Shown here piece after piece: positions 1-5,931 of a DNA stretch of 7,544 nucleotides. A program made the position numbers and the translations under genes. Under the pieces are notes generated by a model, which worked only from the letters and a program-made list of their open reading frames with translations, had not been told where the DNA came from and searched no databases. Within the stretch, counting starts at the first letter, position 1. Each line of letters begins with the position of its first letter. Origin of the DNA: Candidatus Zixiibacteriota bacterium (GTDB lineage: Bacteria > Zixibacteria > MSB-5A5 > GN15 > PGXB01); assembly GCA_003641425.1 (NCBI GenBank), contig QNAH01000128.1:1-7544 (forward strand), written 5' to 3'.

Positions 1-1
1 C

Positions 2-1063
2 TACACCTCGATCTTCAACAAGAGCGGGCAGTATCAGGTGGTCACGCACCGCATCGGAACTCCGCTTGAAAAATCATCGATCGTGCCGCCCCTCGATCCC
101 GGACTTGGTGTAGAAAATGTTGATATCGAAGGAGACGATTTTACCTATGCATATTCCTGGCTGGCCTCGGCCGACTGGGCGCTTATTGTCCAGCAGGCAT
201 CCGGTGATAAGCAAATATCCTTCTTCGGTTCAAATCTGAAGATTATTGTGCTTTCGGCGACGTTGATTATTTTGATATTTCTTATAATTGTCAACCGGGC
301 CAAACAGTTGGTCAAGTTCCAAATGGAAACCGACCGAACCCGAGTCCAGCTCGAACATGCCGCCAAACTGGCTTCCGTCGGAGAATTGGCGGCCGGCATC
401 GCCCATGAAATCAACAATCCATTGGCTGTCATCAGCGAGGAAGCGGGTCTGATGAAAGATTTAATGAATCCCGAATTCGGCCAGGATGTGAAATGGGAAG
501 ATATGATCCCGCATCTGGAGAATATTCATGAATCGGTCTTTCGTTGCCGCGATATCACCCGAAAACTCCTCGGCTTTGTACGCCGGACCGAGATGGATAT
601 AAAACGGCATAATGTGCATGATCTGATCGACGGTGTTCTTGACGGTATTCTCGGCCATGAAATGGCCGTATCAAATATAGAGATCGAAAGAAATTACGGT
701 CAAGATATCCCTGAATTGCTTACCGACGGTAATCAACTGCAACAGGTGATCTTGAATATCGTCAACAATAGCGTCGATGCCATCGGACATAAATCGGGAA
801 GGATTAGCGTAACTACCAGACTGGAAGAAGGCGGCATCACCATCATGCTCTCGGACAACGGTTCGGGAATGACACCGGAACAGATGGAAAAAATATTTCT
901 CCCGTTCTTTACGACAAAAGAAGTCGGCAAGGGGACCGGTCTGGGTCTTTCGGTCAGTTACGGAATAATTGAGAGCCTGGGCGGCAAAATAAAAGTAACC
1001 AGCGATCTTGGAAAAGGGAGCACCTTTACCATAAATCTGCCTATCAACCGCAAGGGCGGTTAA
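2..1063 (+). CDS. Sensor histidine kinase, 5'-truncated (Cache-like sensor end, one TM helix, HisKA-HATPase)
   Basis: The reading frame is open to the left edge, so the gene begins outside the window; 353 residues are visible, counted here from the codon at base 2. Residues 1-77 look like the distal end of an extracytoplasmic Cache-type sensor. A hydrophobic helix at about 79-98 is the second membrane pass. No HAMP domain is recognisable: a short charged, probably coiled-coil linker leads straight to the H-box (GIAHEINNP, His135, the phosphorylation site). The ATP-binding domain has an N-box (NIVNNSVDA), a G1 box (DNGSGM), an F-box (FLPFFTTK) and a G2 box (GTGLGLS), so the kinase should be active. 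It resembles the NtrB/DctB-like kinase group. It is the first visible gene of a five-gene co-directional run that contains two receivers, its likely phosphorylation targets. Stop TAA at 1061-1063. The sensed ligand is unknown. Kinase identity is firm; the Cache call is less so. Confidence 0.93.
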   Translation, partial: YTSIFNKSGQYQVVTHRIGTPLEKSSIVPPLDPGLGVENVDIEGDDFTYAYSWLASADWALIVQQASGDKQISFFGSNLKIIVLSATLIILIFLIIVNRAKQLVKFQMETDRTRVQLEHAAKLASVGELAAGIAHEINNPLAVISEEAGLMKDLMNPEFGQDVKWEDMIPHLENIHESVFRCRDITRKLLGFVRRTEMDIKRHNVHDLIDGVLDGILGHEMAVSNIEIERNYGQDIPELLTDGNQLQQVILNIVNNSVDAIGHKSGRISVTTRLEEGGITIMLSDNGSGMTPEQMEKIFLPFFTTKEVGKGTGLGLSVSYGIIESLGGKIKVTSDLGKGSTFTINLPINRKGG

Positions 1064-1079
1064 TGTGCTCAATTACAAT

Positions 1080-1085
1080 GGGAAG
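1080..1085 (+). promoter_or_regulatory. Ribosome binding site fixing the start of the first CBS gene
   Basis: GGGAAG ends 5 nt before ATG 1091. An in-frame GTG at 1085 would overlap this site and leave no Shine-Dalgarno of its own. Starting at ATG 1091 also makes the N-terminus line up with the paralogue starting at 1719, so ATG 1091 is preferred. Confidence 0.6.
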
Positions 1086-1090
1086 TGGCT

Positions 1091-1645
1091 ATGAATAAAA
1101 AATATGTTCGGGAATTGATGATACCGCTCCATGAATATGCGGTGGTATCTCACAATGCCACCATTCAGGAAGCGATAAAGACGCTCAAGCAGGCGCAGGA
1201 CCGCCCGATCTCGATGGATCGCCTGCCGCCGCGGGCCGTTCTGATTGTGGATGACGACAAAAAAGTCATCGGCCAGATGGAACTGATGGATGTCCTGAAG
1301 TCGCTGGAACCCAAATACAGCATGCTGGGAGACATTTCGGCGCTTTCGCGGGCCGGCGTTAATGAAGAATTGATTAATTCTCTGATCGACAACCTCCGCT
1401 TCTGGCAGGGCGATCTGATCGACGCCTGCCGCCGGGTGCGATCGATGAAAATCACCGAAATAATGCACCCGCTTAATGAAAGCCTGGACGAGGATACACC
1501 GCTTTCTGATGCCATTCACCGGGTCGTCGTCTGGCAGACGGCGCGAAGCCTGGTGACAAGAAAGGGAGAAGTGATCGGTATTCTACGGCTTGCGGATCTT
1601 TTTGCCGAGGTGGCCGATTGTATTGATGAAACAGAGGAGATTTGA
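1091..1645 (+). CDS. CBS-domain-pair protein, first of two tandem paralogues
   Basis: A 184-residue soluble protein built of two CBS motifs and no other recognised domain. CBS1 covers about residues 5-73: an ELMIPL entry, NATIQEA helix start and the strand IVDDDKKVIG. CBS2 covers about 117-177: EIMHPL, EDTPLSDAI and EVIGILRLADL. The stretch between (about 75-115) looks helical. CBS pairs commonly bind adenine nucleotides (AMP, ATP, SAM or c-di-AMP) and control partner enzymes, channels or transporters; which ligand is bound here cannot be told from sequence. The gene starts 27 nt after the kinase stop and precedes a diverged copy of itself, so it is probably an accessory regulator of the same kinase/transporter system. 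It has no membrane segment, signal peptide or DNA-binding motif. The CBS call is firm; the role is inferred. Confidence 0.9.
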   Translation: MNKKYVRELMIPLHEYAVVSHNATIQEAIKTLKQAQDRPISMDRLPPRAVLIVDDDKKVIGQMELMDVLKSLEPKYSMLGDISALSRAGVNEELINSLIDNLRFWQGDLIDACRRVRSMKITEIMHPLNESLDEDTPLSDAIHRVVVWQTARSLVTRKGEVIGILRLADLFAEVADCIDETEEI

Positions 1646-1707
1646 GCCGATTTTTCGAGCGTATTAAATATATAAATGTGAAATGAATTAATTTTAATAA
1701 CCCGATT

Positions 1708-1713
1708 GGGGGG
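1708..1713 (+). promoter_or_regulatory. G-rich ribosome binding site of the second CBS gene
   Basis: A run of six G ends 5 nt before ATG 1719, in an otherwise AT-rich 73-nt gap after the first CBS gene. It is an atypical but plausible Shine-Dalgarno and supports ATG 1719 as the start. Confidence 0.45.
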
Positions 1714-1718
1714 TTGTA

Positions 1719-2273
1719 ATGAAATCAAAATGCGTCAAAGAATTGATGGTTCCGCTGGAAAGGTATCCGGTGGTATCCAAAGATGCAACATTACTGGAAG
1801 CAGTTCAATTGTTCGAAAGGGTCCAGAAAATGCGCGACCGCAAGCGTCAGCCGTACCGGGCTATCCTGGTGGTGGACGACGACAAAAAGGTGATCGGCAA
1901 AATTGGTCAACTGGCCTTTCTGAGAGCGCTCGAACCGCAACGCAATATTCTGGGCGACATGGGTAAACTCGCTATCGCCGGTGTCAGCGCCGACTTCATC
2001 AATACCATGATGAATCATTTTCAGTTTTTCCAGGACAGCATGGCCGATATATGCAAGCGGGCGCGACATATCCTTGTCAAGGATGTAATGGTCCCGATTG
2101 CCGAGCATATCGAGGAAGATGCCACTCTGGGTGAAGCCATTTATAAAATCGTCGCTCTTCAGACCCTTTCACTTATGGTCACTAGGGGCGATCAGACCGT
2201 GGGACTGTTGCGGCTTTGTGATGTTGTGCAGGAAATAGCCGACGAGATGAAGCACTGCGATGAATTAAATTGA
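1719..2273 (+). CDS. CBS-domain-pair protein, second of two tandem paralogues
   Basis: Like its upstream neighbour this is exactly 184 residues with two CBS motifs: CBS1 at about 5-72 (ELMVPL, DATLLEA, VVDDDKKVIG) and CBS2 at about 117-177 (DVMVPI, EDATLGEAI, TVGLLRLCDV). Hand alignment with the first copy needs only one single-residue gap near residue 45 and gives about 70 identities over some 183 positions (about 38%). The helical stretch between the CBS motifs is also conserved, with AGV, IN, F-x-Q and a C-x-R-x-R pattern in both. The pair therefore arose by tandem duplication and then diverged, and may form a heterodimer, as CBS pairs often dimerise. It lies 24 nt upstream of the receiver-transporter fusion, its most obvious regulatory target. 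The nucleotide ligand and the partner are inferred, not visible. Confidence 0.9.
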   Translation: MKSKCVKELMVPLERYPVVSKDATLLEAVQLFERVQKMRDRKRQPYRAILVVDDDKKVIGKIGQLAFLRALEPQRNILGDMGKLAIAGVSADFINTMMNHFQFFQDSMADICKRARHILVKDVMVPIAEHIEEDATLGEAIYKIVALQTLSLMVTRGDQTVGLLRLCDVVQEIADEMKHCDELN

Positions 2274-2285
2274 CCTTCATGATAC

Positions 2286-2290
2286 GGGAG
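2286..2290 (+). promoter_or_regulatory. Ribosome binding site of the receiver-transporter gene
   Basis: GGGAG lies 7 nt before ATG 2298. It supports translation starting at the receiver domain, so the receiver and transporter are made as one protein. An ATG at 2279 is out of frame. Confidence 0.6.
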
Positions 2291-2297
2291 TGGGCTA

Positions 2298-4331
2298 ATG
2301 CCTAAGATTCTTTTGGTTGACGATGAAAGTAAGTTTCGCGATTCACTCGCCAAGCGTCTTTCCATGAGGGGGTTCAATACTGTTGATGTCGATAACGGTG
2401 AAGATGCCATAAAAATTGTTCGAAGTGATTCGGATATTGATATCGTCCTGCTCGATAGAAAAATGCCGGGCATGAACGGCGAGCAGGTTCTTCATGAAAT
2501 AAAAGCCTTTCGACCGGAACTCCAGGTCATCATGCTAACCGCCTACGGTTCGCTGAAATCAGCCATGGAAATCGGCAAAATGGAGGCCTACGCCTACATG
2601 GAAAAACCGGCCGATTTCGATGAACTGATAAAGACCATCGAAGCGGCGCGCGAGGATAAAGTGCACCTCATGGAAAAACATGAGGTCGTACCGGCCGAAA
2701 AAGATTCACTATGGAAATGGCTGGTCGGCTCGCACAACTCCCGCCCGGGAGTGATCATTCTCGGCCTGCTGATTTTCACCGCCCTGCTTTTCTTGCCGCC
2801 TCCGGACAGGCTGATAAAACTCATGTCATCCCCCAAAACGGGTCAGATGAGCGACCCCAATATGGGCTATGCCGGTTACCGAAGTATGAAAAGCGGGGAG
2901 AATATCGCCGAATATTACAGCACTCATTATAAAATCGGCAACATCTCGGTCGATGCGGACGGCAAAAAAGTGATTGAGCCGATGACTCCGAATCAGGCCT
3001 CATTGAAGGCCCGCGTTATGCTGGGAGTCCTGATAGTGGCCGCCCTCTTCTGGGCAACCGGGGCCGTCCCGGTGGGCATTACGGCCTTGCTGGTTGGTGT
3101 CCTGATGTATTTCCTCGGCGTTCTTCGACCCGATGATATCGCCAAAGCGTATGCCAAAGATGCGGTCATATTCATATTCGGAGTCCTGGCAGTCTCGGTG
3201 GCTATAAGTAAAACCGGGCTTGATCGGCGAATCGGGTTGCTTTTACTTGGGCCTTCCAAAAATCTTAAACTTCTTCTATTTTTATTTTTGCCCATGCTCG
3301 GTATCGCCTGCTCCTTTGTTTCCGAACATGCCCTGATAGCGTTTATTATGCCACTTTTTATTATGGTTTATGCCACCTCGATACGAGCCGCCGGTGTTAA
3401 AAGAGATCGGGCCCTGGCGGTTATGTTTGTTCTATCGGTATGTTTCGCGGCCAACTGCGGCGGACCGGGATCACCCGCCGCCGGGGGGCGCAACGCCGTC
3501 ATGCTCGGAATCCTGAGCGATTACGGTAATGCGCCGACATTCGGGCAGTGGATTCAGTACGGACTTCCGTTTGTCCCCGTCATGGCACTCGTTATCGGCG
3601 CGTATTTTTACCTGATGTTCCACAGGAAAATCAAAGTAAAAACTCTCAATGTTTCCTCGATTGTCAGGGATGCTTCCGAAAAAATCGGCCCGATGAACAA
3701 AAAGGAATATATCACCGCCTTCGCACTCATCGGCTTGATCCTGCTCTGGATACTCGGAAGTGATAAATTCGGGATGGGCGGTCCGGTTATATTGTGCATT
3801 GTCTTTCTAAATATATTTCGCATACTGCGATGGCGTGATATCGCCAGCATCCCCTGGGATGTGGTCGCCCTTTATGCCAGTGCCAGCGCCCTCGGCAAAG
3901 GACTGGCCGTCACCGGCGGGGCGCTTTATCTGGCCGACAGTTTCATCAGTATTCTGCCGGATTTCTTAACACATGGTACAGGATTGGCCATGGCGGTCAG
4001 TTTTTTCACCGGTATTACCACCAATTTCATGAGCGACGGCGCCACCGTATCGGCAATCGGACCGATCACCATACCGATGGCCACCATTTCCGGGACACAT
4101 CCATGGATGGTCGGCCTGGCAACAGCCTTTGCATCATCCTTCGCCCACATGCTGATCATCGGCACACCCAATAACGCCATCGCTTATGCCATGGCCAAAG
4201 ATCCCATAACCGGCGAACAACTGGTCAAACTCGGCGATTTCCTCAAACATGGCTTCGCCATTTTATTGCTGTCATTTGCCGTCCTGTGGATCTGGGTCTT
4301 TATGGGGTACTGGCAGTACCTGGGATTTTAG
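2298..4331 (+). CDS. Response-regulator receiver fused to an SLC13/DASS-family membrane transporter
   Basis: A 677-residue protein in one uninterrupted frame. Residues 1-120 are a complete receiver: acidic pair D8/D9, phospho-acceptor D53 (LLDRKMPG), T81 and K103 (EKP). A charged linker of about 28 residues follows. Residues 150-677 form a polytopic transporter with about a dozen hydrophobic segments. The first helix spans about 150-168, then comes a soluble loop of about 70 residues, then the SLC13/DASS-like core: GAVPVGITALL near 255, KDAVIFIFG near 290, CGGPGSP at 387-393 and GTPNN at 622-626. DASS proteins import sulfate or di/tricarboxylates, usually with Na+. The two places where the SNT signature is expected read SEH (342-344) and SDG (579-581), so substrate and ion are uncertain. 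With the receiver in the cytoplasm, phosphorylation could gate transport directly. Neighbours are the kinase and CBS genes upstream and a second receiver 17 nt downstream. Fold assignments are firm; gating is inference. Confidence 0.9.
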   Translation: MPKILLVDDESKFRDSLAKRLSMRGFNTVDVDNGEDAIKIVRSDSDIDIVLLDRKMPGMNGEQVLHEIKAFRPELQVIMLTAYGSLKSAMEIGKMEAYAYMEKPADFDELIKTIEAAREDKVHLMEKHEVVPAEKDSLWKWLVGSHNSRPGVIILGLLIFTALLFLPPPDRLIKLMSSPKTGQMSDPNMGYAGYRSMKSGENIAEYYSTHYKIGNISVDADGKKVIEPMTPNQASLKARVMLGVLIVAALFWATGAVPVGITALLVGVLMYFLGVLRPDDIAKAYAKDAVIFIFGVLAVSVAISKTGLDRRIGLLLLGPSKNLKLLLFLFLPMLGIACSFVSEHALIAFIMPLFIMVYATSIRAAGVKRDRALAVMFVLSVCFAANCGGPGSPAAGGRNAVMLGILSDYGNAPTFGQWIQYGLPFVPVMALVIGAYFYLMFHRKIKVKTLNVSSIVRDASEKIGPMNKKEYITAFALIGLILLWILGSDKFGMGGPVILCIVFLNIFRILRWRDIASIPWDVVALYASASALGKGLAVTGGALYLADSFISILPDFLTHGTGLAMAVSFFTGITTNFMSDGATVSAIGPITIPMATISGTHPWMVGLATAFASSFAHMLIIGTPNNAIAYAMAKDPITGEQLVKLGDFLKHGFAILLLSFAVLWIWVFMGYWQYLGF

Positions 4332-4336
4332 ACTAT

Positions 4337-4345
4337 AAGGAAGGA
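4337..4345 (+). promoter_or_regulatory. Ribosome binding site fixing the start of the stand-alone receiver
   Basis: AAGGAAGGA lies just before ATG 4349 and after the transporter stop at 4329-4331. An in-frame ATG further upstream (4286) falls inside the transporter gene and would add 21 residues unrelated to the receiver fold, so ATG 4349 is the real start. Confidence 0.75.
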
Positions 4346-4348
4346 TTT

Positions 4349-4837
4349 ATGGAAGATAAAATTAAATTACTGATTGTCGATGACGAGGTGAAATTCCTCG
4401 ACTCGATTGCGCAAAGACTCGAACTGCGCGGCTTTGATGTCACCAAGGCCAAAAGCGGCCAGGAGGCGATCGAGGCCGCCGGCACCGGGAAATTCGACCT
4501 GGCCCTGCTCGATCTGAAAATGCCCGGAATGGACGGGACCCAGGTCCTGGAGATATTGAAAAAAGAACACAAGTATCTCGAGGTCATTATCCTGACCGGT
4601 CACGGTTCGGTCGATTCGGCTGTCGAATGCACCAAATTGGGAGCGTTCAGTTACCTGCCGAAACCGTACGAACTGGATATGCTCCTGGAAAAAATAAAAG
4701 AGGCCTTTCAGGAAAGACTTCGTAAAAAATTCGAACAGGATCAGGTGCGGATGGATAAAATCGCCAAACTGGCGACCGGTTCCAGCGCTCTGGGAATATT
4801 GCGCGAATTGAGAAAACTCGACAACGAAGAAAAATAA
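4349..4837 (+). CDS. Stand-alone response-regulator receiver protein with C-terminal helical tail
   Basis: A 162-residue protein. Residues 4-122 form a receiver with every catalytic residue: D11/D12, phospho-acceptor D55 (LLDLKMPGMDG), T83 and K105 (PKP). It resembles the receivers of NtrC/DctD-type regulators, but no ATPase or helix-turn-helix domain follows. Residues 123-162 are a charged, probably helical tail ending in LRKLDNEEK. Its first helix (KFLDSIAQRLELRGF) closely resembles that of the receiver fused to the transporter (KFRDSLAKRLSMRGF). Since this helix is where kinases recognise receivers, both are probably phosphorylated by the same kinase, most simply the one at the start of the operon. 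It could be a phosphate sink, a competitor, or a protein-binding regulator of the transporter. It is the last gene of the + strand operon, followed by a terminator. The receiver call is firm; the role is open. Confidence 0.92.
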   Translation: MEDKIKLLIVDDEVKFLDSIAQRLELRGFDVTKAKSGQEAIEAAGTGKFDLALLDLKMPGMDGTQVLEILKKEHKYLEVIILTGHGSVDSAVECTKLGAFSYLPKPYELDMLLEKIKEAFQERLRKKFEQDQVRMDKIAKLATGSSALGILRELRKLDNEEK

Positions 4838-4876
4838 ATCCGGCCCTGCCGCTATTTTTTATAAGCCGGGTTTTTT
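4838..4876 (+). terminator. Probable bidirectional intrinsic terminator between convergent operons
   Basis: ATCCGGC (4838-4844) can pair with GCCGGGT (4865-4871), a 7-bp stem with one G-T wobble and a 20-nt loop. Six T follow on the + strand (4871-4876), giving a stop signal for the receiver operon. Read on the - strand the same stem is followed by an AT-rich ATTTATTTTT, so it can also end the hyp operon. The long loop makes it a weaker than ideal hairpin, but its position between two converging stop codons fits. Confidence 0.6.
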
Positions 4877-5931
4877 CAACAGATCCGCGGCAATTGCTCG
4901 CCGCTGAGCATATCTACTATGCGCTCGGCCCCGATCAGGCTTTTCATGGTTACAATACCGGTCCTCTCATCACCGACCCGCCCGATAATCGCCGCCTCCG
5001 GCCATAAACCCTGATCCCTCAAAACCGCCAGGGCTTTCTCCGCTTCCTTTTTCGGAACAAAGATCACCATCCGCCCCTCGTTGGCGACATAAGTCGGATC
5101 AAATCCCAGTATCTCACATGCTCCCCGGACCTGATCAACCACCGGGATTTTGGACTCCTCGACGGCGATACGATATCCCGATACCGATGCTATCTCGACC
5201 AGAGATGCCGCCAGACCGCCGCGGGTGAGATCGCGCAGACAATGAATTTCGATATCTTCATCGAGCAGTCTCATGACCGTATCCGCCAGAGGGGCGCAAT
5301 CACTTTCTATCGTGGTTTCGAATGAGAGACTCTCCCGATGCGCCATAATCGCCATCCCGTGACGACCGATATCACCATTTACTATAACGGCATCGCCCGG
5401 TTGTACCATCGATGGTGCAATAGTCAGGTCATGCCCGATACTGCCGATTCCGGCGGTGTTGATAAACAAACCATGCCCCCGGCCCTTATCGACCACCTTG
5501 GTATCGCCGGTAACGATAGACACCTTAGCTTCATCAGCCGCCTGCTTCATCGAAAGCGCGATCTTCCAAAGCGAATCCATGGAAAATCCCTCCTCGATTA
5601 TAAACCCGCAACTGAGATAAAGCGGTCTCGCCCCGCACATTGCCAGATCGTTAACCGTCCCATCGACGGCCAGTTTCCCGATATCTCCGCCCGGGAAAAA
5701 CAGCGGATCGACCACATACGAATCGGTAGTAAATGCCAGCCGGTCCGAATCAGCCTTGAACACGGCCCCGTCATGCGCCGTCTCCAGCATCGGATTGGCA
5801 AAGGCCGCCGTAAAAATTTTTTCGATCAACTGATGCATCAGTTTTCCACCGCCGCCATGTGCCAGCAAAACATGAGGATATTCCGAAATCGGAATCGGGC
5901 AACTCAAACCGGAATATTCGTTATCGCTCAT
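4876..5931 (-). CDS. hypE: Hydrogenase maturation protein HypE (carbamoyl dehydratase)
   Basis: HypE takes the carbamoyl group that HypF transfers to its C-terminal cysteine and dehydrates it with ATP to a thiocyanate, the source of the CN ligands of [NiFe] hydrogenase. The 351-residue product ends in PRIC, with the reactive cysteine as the last residue (C351), as required. The AIRS-type ATP-binding fold is visible in order: the glycine-rich AHGGGGK (24-30), DGAVF (54-58), DGTVNDLAMCGARP (90-103), a GDTKVVDKG stretch and the RDLTRGGLAA segment typical of HypE. Length is normal for the family. ATG at 5931-5929 overlaps the hypD stop (ATGA) and has a strong AAAGGAG 5 nt upstream inside hypD, so it is translationally coupled to hypD. 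It is the last gene of the - strand operon. Nothing suggests damage. Confidence 0.97.
   Translation of the reverse strand: MSDNEYSGLSCPIPISEYPHVLLAHGGGGKLMHQLIEKIFTAAFANPMLETAHDGAVFKADSDRLAFTTDSYVVDPLFFPGGDIGKLAVDGTVNDLAMCGARPLYLSCGFIIEEGFSMDSLWKIALSMKQAADEAKVSIVTGDTKVVDKGRGHGLFINTAGIGSIGHDLTIAPSMVQPGDAVIVNGDIGRHGMAIMAHRESLSFETTIESDCAPLADTVMRLLDEDIEIHCLRDLTRGGLAASLVEIASVSGYRIAVEESKIPVVDQVRGACEILGFDPTYVANEGRMVIFVPKKEAEKALAVLRDQGLWPEAAIIGRVGDERTGIVTMKSLIGAERIVDMLSGEQLPRIC

Noticed and set aside
671..1519. Two long - strand open frames opposite the kinase and the first CBS gene
   Set aside because: Both are antisense to genes with clear domain motifs and show no motifs of their own.
1646..1718. 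AT-rich gap between the two CBS genes as a promoter
   Set aside because: TATATA/TATAAA-like stretches occur at 1669-1676, but no -35 box sits at the usual 16-18 nt spacing. An internal promoter is possible but not supported.
1706..1966. Overlapping + strand frame of 86 codons across the start of the second CBS gene
   Set aside because: It lies in another frame over a clear CBS coding region, shows no motif and ends mid-gene; it is a shadow.
2298..2680. Receiver and transporter as two separate genes joined by an error
   Set aside because: No stop, frameshift or internal Shine-Dalgarno was found at the linker; the frame runs straight from ATG 2298 to the stop at 4331.
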